From NCBI RefSeq assembly GCF_000961095.1, contig NZ_CP011058.1:831501-895500 (forward strand): 64,000 nt of DNA, read 5' to 3'. Origin of the DNA: Paenibacillus beijingensis. Lineage in GTDB: Bacteria > Bacillota > Bacilli > Paenibacillales > Paenibacillaceae. A model generated the notes under the pieces. It had not been told where the DNA came from. It did no database searches and saw only the letters and a program-made list of their open reading frames with translations. A program made the translations under genes and the position numbers. Positions within the stretch are counted from its first letter, which is position 1. Every line of letters begins with the position of its first letter. Shown one piece after another: positions 7,863 through 16,134 of the stretch.

Positions 7863-8921
7863 TCAGCAGTTATGCAAGCCTCCGTAGCCGAGCGTCGTAA
7901 TATCTTCCTTCACGATCCGGTCCCCCGCAAGGATGCGCGGGAGCAGCACGTCAAACGACGTATACGGGTCATGCATGACACATCCCGGCAAACCCATAAT
8001 AGGCACGCCATCCAGATAACCCATCAGCAGCATCGAGCCCGGCAGCATCGGCGTGCCGTAGCTGACGATGTCGGCTCCGGCAGCTTTGATCGCTCCCGGC
8101 GTCCGGTCGTCGGGGTCGACGGACATCCCGCCCGTTACCAGTATCATATCATAACCCGCTTGACGCATGGAAGCGATTTCTTCGACGATCTTCTCCTTGT
8201 CGTCCGGGACGTAACGCTGTTCCGCCACTTCCGATCCGAACGCTTCCAGCTTCGCACGGACGACCGGACCGAACTTGTCGACAATCCGCCCGGTGTACAC
8301 CTCGCCGCCCGTCGTCAGCAGCCCCACCCGGAACCGTGAAAAAGGTTGCACCGCAACCGGCCCGGAACCGCCGCTGCGCTCGCGGTATTCGCGTGCAAGC
8401 CGCTCCACTTCTTCGACTTTGGAGGCGGGCACAACAAGCGGGATGGCGCGCGTCGCCGCAAGCTGCTGGCCCGGCTTGACGACCACGTTCGTCTTCACCG
8501 TCGCCAGCGCGACTTCGCCCAGTGCGTTGACCGCCGCTACATACTCCGGGTCGACGCGGGCTATGCCCAGCAGCTCGGACTTCAGTCCGACTTTGCCCTC
8601 GTGCGGCTCCGTCAGCACCGTCCCTTCGCCCTGCAGTGCAAGCGCCATCCGCAGCGCAGCTTCGTCCTCATGGAGCTCGCCTTCGCCCAGCTCCATAATA
8701 TAGATATGCGCTTTGCCGATATCAAGAAGACGGGGCAGATCCTCTTCCGTAATGACGTGGCCTTTTTTGAACAGCCGCCCTTTAAACGTCCCCGGTACAA
8801 TTTGCGTTAGATCGTGCGCAAGCCGCAGGCCGACAGCCTGCTCCACCGGAACCTCCTTCAATATCGTCGAGCCTGCGCCGGATTCGCTCAGAGCTTGTTT
8901 GTTTGCCGTTTCATCCGTCAT
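7863..8921 (-). CDS. MoeA-like molybdopterin-binding protein
   Basis: This 352-residue protein contains the MoCF-biosynthesis fold shared by MoeA, MogA and CinA. The diagnostic region is GLLTTGGEVYTGRI, followed by MILVTGGMSVDPDDRTP and GLPGCVMHDPYTSFDVLLPRI. It is shorter than full MoeA (about 400 residues) and the usual MoeA N-terminal region is hard to recognise, so it belongs to the MoeA-like Firmicute group. The probable role is molybdate insertion or molybdopterin handling. It overlaps the mogA stop by ATGA, indicating coupled translation. AAGGAG lies upstream of the ATG. Confidence 0.85.
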   Translation of the reverse strand: MTDETANKQALSESGAGSTILKEVPVEQAVGLRLAHDLTQIVPGTFKGRLFKKGHVITEEDLPRLLDIGKAHIYIMELGEGELHEDEAALRMALALQGEGTVLTEPHEGKVGLKSELLGIARVDPEYVAAVNALGEVALATVKTNVVVKPGQQLAATRAIPLVVPASKVEEVERLAREYRERSGGSGPVAVQPFSRFRVGLLTTGGEVYTGRIVDKFGPVVRAKLEAFGSEVAEQRYVPDDKEKIVEEIASMRQAGYDMILVTGGMSVDPDDRTPGAIKAAGADIVSYGTPMLPGSMLLMGYLDGVPIMGLPGCVMHDPYTSFDVLLPRILAGDRIVKEDITTLGYGGLHNC

Positions 8922-9412
8922 GATGTGTGTTCTCCTTCCCGTCCGGATATAATGCCAAGAGCGTGCGGAAGCTGATCCATCACTTCAACCAGACATTCAT
9001 GGACGCCCTTCGGGTTGCCGGGCAAATTGATAATTAATGTGCGCCCTCTGATGCCGCTGATGCCCCGGGATAGCATTGCCCGGCGCGTCTTCGACATCGT
9101 CCCGCTCCGCATTGCCTCCGATAGGCCCGGAACGAGCCGTTCCACAACCTTGAGCGTCGCCTCGGGCGTAATATCTCTCGGCCCAAGACCCGTGCCGCCC
9201 GTCGTAAGCACCAGATCCGCCTGAAAATAATCGGTCATCTCAATCATGGCCGCCATAATTTCGTCCTGTTCGTCGGGGACGATGCGGTAGTCTACAATTT
9301 CGCCTCCAAGCTCTTCTTCCACCAATTCACGAATGACTTGAGCGCTTGTATCTTCCCGTTCCCCCTTGGAGCCTTTGTCGCTCGCTGTCAGAATTGCCAC
9401 CTTCCACCGCAT
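8918..9412 (-). CDS. mogA: Molybdenum cofactor protein MogA/MoaB family (molybdopterin adenylyltransferase)
   Basis: This protein of about 164 residues adenylylates molybdopterin before molybdate insertion. It shows the MoCF fold motifs VAILTASDKGSKGEREDTS and LVLTTGGTGLGPRDITPEAT, and the LPGNPKG segment near the C-terminus. The start is ATG 9412 or 9415, both behind GGAGGAATCG; the open frame continues upstream into the moaC 3' end, but that extension has no family similarity. It overlaps the downstream moeA-like start. Confidence 0.9.
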   Translation of the reverse strand: MRWKVAILTASDKGSKGEREDTSAQVIRELVEEELGGEIVDYRIVPDEQDEIMAAMIEMTDYFQADLVLTTGGTGLGPRDITPEATLKVVERLVPGLSEAMRSGTMSKTRRAMLSRGISGIRGRTLIINLPGNPKGVHECLVEVMDQLPHALGIISGREGEHTS

Positions 9413-9488
9413 CATCGATTCCTCCCGTCCCTGCAACATTAACTTTCCTCCGGCGGGTGCTTCCCGCAGGTATCTGCTGCTTCTACAA

Positions 9489-9959
9489 TCAGACCGGTCC
9501 GAAATCGCCGCTCTTGCCTCCGGTTTTGGAAACAAGCTTCGTCGGTCCGATCACCATATCTTTCTGCAGCGCTTTGCACATATCGTACACGGTCAACGCG
9601 GCCGCCGAAACGGCTGTCAGCGCCTCCATCTCCACACCGGTGCGCCCCGTTATTTTAACGGTCGCTTCAATATAGAGCTCGTCTGCCCCGTTATCGCTGA
9701 ACGTCAGATTGACTCCGCTGAGCGCAAGCGGGTGGCACATCGGAATCCAGTCCGACGTTTTTTTCGCTCCCATAATACCGGCGATCTGGGCGACTCCAAG
9801 CACATCACCCTTGGCGATCTCGCCCGCTTTAATGCGTGCAAGCGTACCTTCATGCATCTTGACCGTCGTAGAGGCTACCGCTGTCCGGTCCGTGCTTTCC
9901 TTCCCCGAAACATCGACCATCTTCGCTCTTCCCTGCTCATTGAAATGCGTCAGTTCCAT
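9489..9959 (-). CDS. moaC: Cyclic pyranopterin monophosphate synthase MoaC
   Basis: This 156-residue protein forms cyclic pyranopterin monophosphate from the MoaA product, an early step of molybdenum cofactor synthesis. Family motifs are KMVDVSGK near the N-terminus, MCHPLALSGVNL in the middle, and the C-terminal GVEMEALTAVSAAALTVYDM with KALQKDM. The ATG follows AAGGAGAGACATA. It is the first of the tandem Moco genes; moaA is not in the window. The neighbour order matches moaC near tatAy-tatCy in Bacillus subtilis. Confidence 0.97.
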   Translation of the reverse strand: MELTHFNEQGRAKMVDVSGKESTDRTAVASTTVKMHEGTLARIKAGEIAKGDVLGVAQIAGIMGAKKTSDWIPMCHPLALSGVNLTFSDNGADELYIEATVKITGRTGVEMEALTAVSAAALTVYDMCKALQKDMVIGPTKLVSKTGGKSGDFGPV

Positions 9960-10039
9960 TATGTCTCTCCTTTAGATCGAAAAGTGAGCATCCGCCTTGC
10001 GGTCAGTGTCAGGGCGCCGCTTTCCTTATCCAATGATGT

Positions 10040-10675
10040 TCACTCCCGCCGCGCCAATTCAATACCGTGCTCCGTAATCGTTCCGTCCAGCCGTTCATCA
10101 TGGTCCTCCATCAGAACGCCGGAGACGATCTGTTCCGTGTAAGCCAGTCCGAACCGAAGCGGACGGTCGATTCCCCTTGATGCGCATTCGGCATCCAATT
10201 CTTGCAAAAAACGGTCGTAGTAGCCCCCTCCATATCCGAGTCTTCCGCCTTTGCCGTCAAACCCGAGTCCCGGCAGCAAAATGACCGCCGGTACGTACGG
10301 TCTCGGAAGCGGCGTCAAGCGGGATGGGTCCGGTTCCATAATGCCGTAGGCTCCCGCCGCCAAATCGTCGGGGGACTGGATCCGGTAAAGCGTCAGCTGT
10401 CTTGCAGAGGGGTCGCAGCGCGGAATGATGACGCCGATTCCGTTTTCCCACCCCCACTGCATGAGCGAGTGGGTGTCGAGCTCGGACCGGAATGGAACGT
10501 ATGCCATAAATTCCGGCAGCGCCGAGCGGGCGATCCAATCGGCCGCATAATCGCACACCGCATGCGACTGCCGCGCGCGCGACCGCGGCTCAATCCCGCT
10601 GCGGATTGCGGCAAGCCGGGACCGTTCCGCTTTCTTCGCCGCTGCAATTTCGTCAGGAGTTGCCTTTGCCATCAT
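10040..10675 (-). CDS. 5-formyltetrahydrofolate cyclo-ligase
   Basis: This 211-residue cytosolic enzyme converts 5-formyl-THF to 5,10-methenyl-THF using ATP. The signature LLPGLGFDGKGGRLGYGGGY followed by YDRFL is decisive. The N-terminal basic region with ERSRLAAIRSGI and the EPDPSRLTPLP segment also fit. Two adjacent ATGs at 10675 and 10672 are possible starts, with a weak AAAGGG upstream. It lies 80 bases upstream of moaC and may be cotranscribed with the Moco genes. Confidence 0.95.
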   Translation of the reverse strand: MMAKATPDEIAAAKKAERSRLAAIRSGIEPRSRARQSHAVCDYAADWIARSALPEFMAYVPFRSELDTHSLMQWGWENGIGVIIPRCDPSARQLTLYRIQSPDDLAAGAYGIMEPDPSRLTPLPRPYVPAVILLPGLGFDGKGGRLGYGGGYYDRFLQELDAECASRGIDRPLRFGLAYTEQIVSGVLMEDHDERLDGTITEHGIELARRE

Positions 10676-10935
10676 CGATCAACCCTTTATGAACGCTTCT
10701 GCTGCATGTCATTCAACTGTTAGCTAATTTTGCTTCTAGTGTACCATTGAAACCGTTATTCCGCCAATTCGCCTATGCAGCGGATCCGATATAAATTTCG
10801 CGCCCGGCCTCCCGGAAGCTTCGGACTGAGAGCTTCTTGGAACAGTGCCGCTGCCGGCATACAGCAAGTCGCTTCATCGAGCTATTTCATGTAAACTAGA
10901 CTTATTATTCAACGTTAATGGAGGAATATAGAGTC

Positions 10936-12876
10936 ATGCTTTTGCAAGTTTCCGATATTTCCAAAAGCTACGGCGTGAGCACCGTGCTGTCGCGGATTTC
11001 GCTGCAGGTTCAGCCGCGCGAGCGCATCGGACTCGTCGGCGTCAACGGCGCCGGCAAATCGACGCTGCTCAAAATCATCGCGGGCGAACTGTCCGCCGAC
11101 AGCGGCACGGTTCATTGCGCCAAAGAAACGCGGATCGGCTACTTGGCGCAAAACAGCGGCCTGCAGTCGGACGGCACGATCGAGTCGGAGATGCAGGCGG
11201 TGTTCGCCCCTTTAATAGATGCGGAACGGGAGCTCCGGACGCTGGAGCGGGACATCGCCGATCCGGAGCTGCAGCGCGACGCCCGCCGCTACGAAGAAAC
11301 GCTGGAACGTTATGCGAGACGCTCGGACTGGTTCCGCGAACACGGCGGCTTCGAGATGGACACGCGCATCAAGAGCGTGCTGCACGGGATGGGATTCGGC
11401 AGCTTTGATCCCGCAACGCCTGTCTCGACATTAAGCGGCGGGCAGAAAACGCGGCTGGCGCTCGCGCGCATCCTGCTGCAGGCGCCGGATCTGCTTATGC
11501 TCGACGAACCGACCAACTATTTGGACATTGAGACGCTGACCTGGCTCGAAGACTATCTCCGCGGTTATTCCGGCGCGATTCTCGTCGTTTCCCACGACCG
11601 TTATTTTCTTGATTCGCTCGCGCAAACGATTATTGAAATCGAGCGTCATGCCGCAAAACGCTACACCGGCAATTATACCCGTTACCTAGAATTGAAAGAA
11701 GCGGAATACGAGGCCGATCTGAAGCAGTTCGAGAAGCAGCAGGACGAAATTGCGCGCACCGAAGCGTTCATCCAGCGCAACATCGTACGCGCCTCCACCA
11801 CGAAGCGGGCCCAAAGCCGCCGTAAAATGCTGGAGAAGATGGAGCGTCTCGACCGCCCCGCAGGCGAGCTGAAAAAAGCTCGCTTCCGCTTTGAAATCGG
11901 TAAGATGACCGGCAAGGACGTGCTCGACGCGAGCGGCTTATCCGTCACGTTCGAGGGCCGCGACCGGCCGTTATTCCAAGACGTTTCGATCTGTCTGGAG
12001 CGGGGAGAAATGGTGGCGCTGACCGGTCCGAACGGCACCGGAAAGTCCACCCTGCTGAAAGCGCTCGTCGGGCAGCAGCCGCTGTCCGCAGGCACGGTCC
12101 ACTGGGGCTCCAACGTGCAGCTTGGCTATTACGACCAGGAGCAAACCGGACTGAACGCGGCCAATACGGTGCTCGAAGAAGTTTGGAGCGCATACCCGCA
12201 TATTGAAGAGGCGAGAATCCGCACCGTACTCGGCAATTTTTTGTTCAGCGGCGAGGACGTTCTAAAGCGGATCTCTGCGCTGAGCGGCGGCGAGAAAGCG
12301 CGCGTATCGCTTGCGAAGCTAATGCTGAAGGAAGCGAACGTGCTCATTCTGGACGAACCGACCAACCATTTGGACTTATTCAGCAAAGAAGTGCTGGAGT
12401 CGGCGCTGCTTGAATTTGAAGGCACGCTGCTTTTTATTTCCCATGACCGCTATTTCCTGAACAAAATGTCGGAGCGGATCGTCGAGCTTACAGCGGAAGG
12501 AACGCTTCATTTCCTAGGAAATTACGATGATATGGTGGAAAAAAAGCGCGAAATCGAAGAACTTCGTCTCGAATCGCTGGCTGCAGCGGCGGCCAAAAAC
12601 GCTTCGGCTGCCGCCGAGCCGCAGCAGGCCGGGGTCACTTCCTATGAAGCCGAGAAGCAGGCGAAGCGGGATGAGCGCAACCGGCAGCGCAAGCTGGAGC
12701 AGCTTGAAGCCGACATCGCCCGTTTGGAAGCCGAAACGGCGGAGCTTGAAAGCCGGCTGACGGATCCCGCCGTTTACAACAATTATGTCAAAGTCCAGGA
12801 AATTCAAACGGAGCTTGACGCCGCCAAGGGCGCCCTGCAGACCGCTTACGATGCGTGGGAGGAGCTGCTCGCGTAA
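10936..12876 (+). CDS. ABC-F family ATPase (YdiF-like)
   Basis: This 646-residue soluble protein has two ABC domains in tandem and no membrane segment. Domain 1 has Walker A GVNGAGKST and signature LSGGQKTRLALARIL; domain 2 has GPNGTGKST and LSGGEKARVSLAKLML. The inter-domain linker (roughly 240-320) is charged and helical, and residues 560-646 form a coiled coil, as in YdiF/Uup-type ABC-F proteins acting at the ribosomal E site. ATG 10936 has GGAGG 11 bases upstream; an earlier ATG at 10918 would swallow that site. It occupies the ydiF position of the syntenic block. Confidence 0.95.
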   Translation: MLLQVSDISKSYGVSTVLSRISLQVQPRERIGLVGVNGAGKSTLLKIIAGELSADSGTVHCAKETRIGYLAQNSGLQSDGTIESEMQAVFAPLIDAERELRTLERDIADPELQRDARRYEETLERYARRSDWFREHGGFEMDTRIKSVLHGMGFGSFDPATPVSTLSGGQKTRLALARILLQAPDLLMLDEPTNYLDIETLTWLEDYLRGYSGAILVVSHDRYFLDSLAQTIIEIERHAAKRYTGNYTRYLELKEAEYEADLKQFEKQQDEIARTEAFIQRNIVRASTTKRAQSRRKMLEKMERLDRPAGELKKARFRFEIGKMTGKDVLDASGLSVTFEGRDRPLFQDVSICLERGEMVALTGPNGTGKSTLLKALVGQQPLSAGTVHWGSNVQLGYYDQEQTGLNAANTVLEEVWSAYPHIEEARIRTVLGNFLFSGEDVLKRISALSGGEKARVSLAKLMLKEANVLILDEPTNHLDLFSKEVLESALLEFEGTLLFISHDRYFLNKMSERIVELTAEGTLHFLGNYDDMVEKKREIEELRLESLAAAAAKNASAAAEPQQAGVTSYEAEKQAKRDERNRQRKLEQLEADIARLEAETAELESRLTDPAVYNNYVKVQEIQTELDAAKGALQTAYDAWEELLA

Positions 12877-12902
12877 TGGACGGCTTCGGCCGTCCACTTT
12901 TT
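12877..12902 (+). terminator. Terminator of the ABC-F gene with UUCG loop
   Basis: TGGACGGC-TTCG-GCCGTCCA forms an 8-base stem with a UUCG tetraloop, immediately after the stop codon and followed by CTTTTT. Confidence 0.9.
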
Positions 12903-13055
12903 CCACAGCTTTATCCACAGTTCGATTGAAATTGTGGAACAATTCAGTCGACAATTCCCGACACGAACCGGCTTTCCGATGCCGTTTTGCACCGTTTTTA
13001 CGTAGACGGTCCTTCGGTTCGCCCGTTCGCCCTTCATTTGTCCACATTATCCACA
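12899..13055. promoter_or_regulatory. DnaA-box cluster I
   Basis: Two perfect DnaA boxes TTATCCACA (12911-12919 and 13047-13055) are present, plus one-mismatch boxes at 12899-12907 (TTTTCCACA) and 13038-13046 (TTGTCCACA). The last pair is head to tail with no gap. The cluster lies between the ABC-F terminator and a strong promoter at 13068. Confidence 0.7.
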
Positions 13056-13067
13056 ATCAATTGCTGC

Positions 13068-13096
13068 TTGCATGTCTAATGCCGTCGTGCTATACT
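13068..13096 (+). promoter_or_regulatory. Strong sigma-A type promoter
   Basis: TTGCAT, 17 bases, TATACT. It lies 12 bases after the tandem DnaA boxes and faces the structured region ending at the 13643-13693 terminator. No gene with a ribosome binding site follows it. Confidence 0.7.
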
Positions 13097-13102
13097 AACA
13101 AG

Positions 13103-13693
13103 GTTGATTTCCCCTTTTTTTCCCTTCTCTTGATGAAATCCATCGTTTATCTTCGGATTTCTCCGGTTTCACTTGTTCCCATGACATGGAATTATTTCCG
13201 ACTCGCACTGGCGCGGTCATCGGAGCCGCAAGGACGGAAGAGAGGCAGGGCTTTCGTTGTTTTGGAATAGCAGCACATTTGTTGGACTACAAACGATTCG
13301 TTTGGTAAAGCGTCTAAAAGCCGTCATCACGACGCGGCGAAGGCGCACAGAACCGTTTATGAAAAGGCAATCCGCAGTTACCGTGAACTTGCGACATGCA
13401 AGACACGCCCCGGATTGATTATTGTAGAGAGACAAGGGAACGCTCGGAAGGCGCGGGTGCCAACCGATGCGGGGCGATCAATATATGGCGCGGTCAAGCA
13501 GCTTTAAGCAGGCTGCTTATACCGGACGCATCCGCCAACGGCCCATAACGTTGGCGCTTTAACCGCACGGCCGGGATTCCCGGCACGCCTTCTTGGGCCT
13601 CAAGGCCGGGAGGGAAGCCGCTGGAGCGGCCTTGACAAACCGAAGAAGCCTTTCATCGCCGCCGCGCGCGGCTTGATGAAAGGCTTCTTTTTT
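13103..13693 (+). ncRNA. Candidate structured non-coding RNA of about 590 nt
   Basis: A transcription unit is bounded by the promoter at 13068-13096 and a 15-base perfect terminator stem (13643-13657 / 13675-13689, then six T). It has no convincing ORF. The 3' part has perfect helices: GATGCG/CGCATC (13466-13471/13527-13532) enclosing AAGCAGC/GCTGCTT (13496-13502/13512-13518), then CGCCAACG/CGTTGGCG (13533-13556), GCCGGG/CCCGGC (13570-13584) and CAAGGCCG/CGGCCTTG (13601-13608/13627-13634). Landmarks of RNase P RNA, tmRNA, SRP RNA or T-boxes were not found. A leader for a lost downstream gene is an alternative. Confidence 0.55.
13643..13693 (+). terminator. Terminator of the candidate RNA unit
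   Basis: A perfect 15-base stem (AAGAAGCCTTTCATC with its complement), an inner GCCGC/GCGGC helix in the loop, and a T tract on the plus-strand side. The reverse strand has no comparable T run, so the direction is plus. Confidence 0.88.
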
Positions 13694-13703
13694 GACAAGA
13701 GTC

Positions 13704-13916
13704 TCAAGCGACCGGAGTGCCGTTTGCTACAGTCTCGTCCGGCTTCAGCAGGATAACGTCGCCTTCTTCCGGCATTCCGCCCAGAACCAGCACTTCCGAT
13801 TTAAATCCGGCGATCCGTCTCGATCTTCCATTCAACAGAACCACCTGCCAAGCAGGCTTATTTGACTTGCGGCCAACCGAACCAGGTATAATAATAGAAC
13901 AGGAAAAAACTAGCAT
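13704..13916 (-). CDS. Small hypothetical protein
   Basis: A 70-residue open frame whose second half (QVVLLNGRSRRIAGFKSEVL, then VLGGMPEEGDVILLKPDET) looks protein-like. No family was recognised, no good ribosome binding site precedes the ATG at 13916, and the N-terminal part (MLVFSCSIIIPGS) may be untranslated sequence. It lies between the RNA unit and the divergent aldo/keto reductase gene. It could be a small gene or a remnant. Confidence 0.35.
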   Translation of the reverse strand: MLVFSCSIIIPGSVGRKSNKPAWQVVLLNGRSRRIAGFKSEVLVLGGMPEEGDVILLKPDETVANGTPVA

Positions 13917-14034
13917 TCATCAAACCGTTTCTTCATCCAGAATAGCGATCTTCAGCTCGGCATCAACGTTTACGTATCGTGACGAATGAACGCAAGGAGC
14001 ACACGTACTTATTTCGGACAAGGGAGATGTTAGC

Positions 14035-15030
14035 ATGGAAACGAGGAATTTGGGAAAAACGGGCCTAAAGGTCAGCAGCCTCTGTCTCGGGACGATGACG
14101 TTTGGCGTCCAAGCCGACCACGAAACCTCTTTCGCCATTATGGACAAAGCGCTCGACGCCGGCGTCACGTTCATCGACACCGCCGACGGTTATCCGCTTG
14201 GCGCGGTATGGAGCCAAACCGGAAAGACGGAAGAAATTATCGGCCAGTGGCTGCAGGGGAAACGGAGTCAGGTCGTGCTGGCGACCAAATGCCACCTCCA
14301 AGTCGGTCCGGGAGCGAACGACCGGGGATTGAGCCGCAAGCATATTATGGATGCCGTCGAAGGCAGCCTGCGGCGGTTGAAAACGGATTATATCGATCTG
14401 TACCAGGCGCATATGTTCGATCCGCAGACGCCGGTCGAGGAAACGATGCGTGCGTTCGACGATCTCGTGACGCAGGGCAAAGTTCGCTACATCGGCGTGT
14501 CCAATTGGCGGGCATGGCAAATCGCCAAGGCGAACGGCATCGCCGACCGCCGCGATTTGGAGCCGATCGTAAGCGTGCAGCCGCGCTACAACCTGCTGTT
14601 CCGGATGATCGAGGAGGAACTGGTGCCGATGGCCGACCAGGAAGGGATCGGCATCATCAGCTACAACCCGCTCGCCGGCGGCCTGCTTACCGGCCGTTAC
14701 CAATGGGGTGATGAGGCCCAAAGCGGCACCCGCTTCGGCCTTGAGCGCGCCGGAAGCTTTTATCAGGAGCGCTATTGGCACGAAGCCCAGTTTAACGCCG
14801 TTCAAGCTTACGGCAGCTGGTGCAAGGAGCGGGAGCTGAACATGACGACGACTGCCGTCCGCTGGGTGACGCAGCAGCCGGGCATTACTTCGGCCATCAT
14901 CGGCGCCAGCCGTCCGGAACAGCTCGACGACAGTCTGCACGCCGCACATGCCGCCCCTTTGGCGGAAGATGAGCTCGCCTGGCTGAACGGGCTCTGGTAT
15001 TCGCTGCCCCGCAAGAAGGAAGACCGATAA
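14035..15030 (+). CDS. Aldo/keto reductase
   Basis: This 331-residue TIM-barrel NADPH-dependent oxidoreductase begins METRNLGKTGLKVSSLCLGT, the usual start of this family. Active-site candidates are Asp in FIDTAD, Tyr in GYPLG, Lys in VLATKCH and His in YQAHMFD. The cofactor-binding C-terminal part contains TSAIIGASRPEQL. Length and motifs suggest the Tas/YdhF-like AKR group; the physiological substrate is not evident. GGGAGATGTTAGC precedes the ATG. It stands alone among non-coding tracts. Confidence 0.95.
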   Translation: METRNLGKTGLKVSSLCLGTMTFGVQADHETSFAIMDKALDAGVTFIDTADGYPLGAVWSQTGKTEEIIGQWLQGKRSQVVLATKCHLQVGPGANDRGLSRKHIMDAVEGSLRRLKTDYIDLYQAHMFDPQTPVEETMRAFDDLVTQGKVRYIGVSNWRAWQIAKANGIADRRDLEPIVSVQPRYNLLFRMIEEELVPMADQEGIGIISYNPLAGGLLTGRYQWGDEAQSGTRFGLERAGSFYQERYWHEAQFNAVQAYGSWCKERELNMTTTAVRWVTQQPGITSAIIGASRPEQLDDSLHAAHAAPLAEDELAWLNGLWYSLPRKKEDR

Positions 15031-15038
15031 GGCGGAGG

Positions 15039-15331
15039 TGAAAAAGGGACGCTGCGCAGATTCATTTGATCTTCCGATCGCTGTTGTAGCCGGAATTACT
15101 GTGTGTGGTGACCGCTGCGAGGCTGACTTGTGCTTTCGATCGCTGTTGTGGCCGGATTGTCGGGAATTTTAACCCTTACAGGGTAACAATCCGTCCACAA
15201 AGGCGACCGCTGACGCTTCCACAGTCACAAGTCAGCCTCTCCGCTTAGATACCACCATTTTTCTGTATCCGGGGACAAAAGCTAACGCTTCGCTTCTCCA
15301 GATCAAATGATCCGCTCCGCTCTCTTTTTCA
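15039..15331. repeat. Imperfect inverted-repeat element, family 5, copy 1
   Basis: The left end (TGAAAAAGGGACG...ATTTGATCTTCC) reappears inverted at the right end (15300-15331), and GAGGCTGACTTGTG at about 15120 pairs with CACAAGTCAGCCTC at about 15226. A direct repeat of GATCGCTGTTGT-GCCGGA occurs at 15078 and 15138, and a further partial copy of the end sequence lies at 15393-15440. The segment 15202-15244 recurs inverted at 48694-48738. No ORF is supported. Confidence 0.65.
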
Positions 15332-15609
15332 TGAGGTGAAGGCAGTAGACGCGGCTGCGCGAGTAGCGCGCTTGCCGCTTGAACCGGGGAAAAGCTAAAA
15401 AAGAGGCGCTGCGCGGGCGGGTTTGATCTTCCGATCGCCACCTAAAATTGGGAATTGAAAAAAGCACAAAAAACGGGGCTGTCCCATAAGCAGGTTTTTA
15501 GTCGTATCAATCATTCTCTTCAGCTTCAAAAGCGAAAAACGAACCGATCAAGGGGCTAACCTTGGCCGGTTCGTTCGTTTTTGTCGCTCTGCACGAAGGG
15601 GGGATTGTT

Positions 15610-15818
15610 GAAAAAGATGCGTTCGTACATCCATTTTTTTATTATTTTTCGACTACGTTAAAATTCCTGCGAAAATGCTTTTTTTTGTCGACCCCATCTC
15701 TCGTTCAGGCGATAGCAGCTGGGAATTCCTGCACCATCGCAGGTTTTCTCTCCAGACATGGGATTTCGATCGATAATACCTGCACATTCGCAGGTTTTGA
15801 AAGCTTATCCCGTGAAGC
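15610..15818. repeat. Triple-hairpin intergenic repeat, family 4, copy A
   Basis: It contains three related units beginning CCTGC at 15667, 15728 and 15779; the last two are small palindromes (CCTGCACCATCGCAGG and CCTGCACATTCGCAGG). It aligns without net gaps with 35485-35693, where the three units show the same 61- and 51-base spacing. Confidence 0.75.
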
Positions 15819-15825
15819 GAGGAAA

Positions 15826-15870
15826 GGACCTCCAAATTCCGCTTTGCCAGTGAAATTGGAGGTCCTTTTG
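15826..15870 (+). terminator. Hairpin within the MITE-like element
   Basis: AAAGGACCTCCAA and TTGGAGGTCCTTTT form a strong stem followed by T residues. It would terminate plus-strand transcription, though no plus-strand gene ends nearby. Confidence 0.6.
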
Positions 15871-16134
15871 CCTCCGATTTAAGACTCGCTCATTCATGTG
15901 AATACTTATGAGACAGCCTCAATTCTTCAATATTCGGATGATCCCATTGGAACAATCCTGGGGAGCAGCTAACGACGTTTGTAACGGCATCTCGGGTGGG
16001 CTCGGCATAGTTTCGCAACGCCGGCAGTTCTCAGCGCGGGCCGCGTGCGCTGGATGATGACGATCGAATCACATGATCGGGCTTGTGAGCGCCAGTCTGA
16101 ACGCGCCGTTAATCCAGTTTCCGCTATCAATTAA

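Larger units (their letters stand above)
15475..15920. mobile_element. MITE-like element with terminal inverted repeats, no transposase
   Basis: The left end GGGGCTGTCCCATAAGCA (15475-15492) and the right end, read on the minus strand as GAGGCTGTCTCATAAGTA (15903-15920), match at 15 of 18 positions. The 446-base interior has no transposase gene but carries family 4 repeat copy A and two hairpins. GGCTGTCYCATAAG-type ends are common in Firmicute DDE insertion sequences, so this may be a non-autonomous derivative. No clear target duplication was seen. Confidence 0.6.

Noticed and set aside
13103..13693. Identification of the RNA unit as RNase P RNA, tmRNA or SRP RNA
   Set aside because: The conserved landmark sequences of these RNAs were looked for and not found, so no known name was assigned.
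15361..15920. A complete insertion sequence
   Set aside because: Inverted ends are present but no transposase frame or remnant could be found between them.
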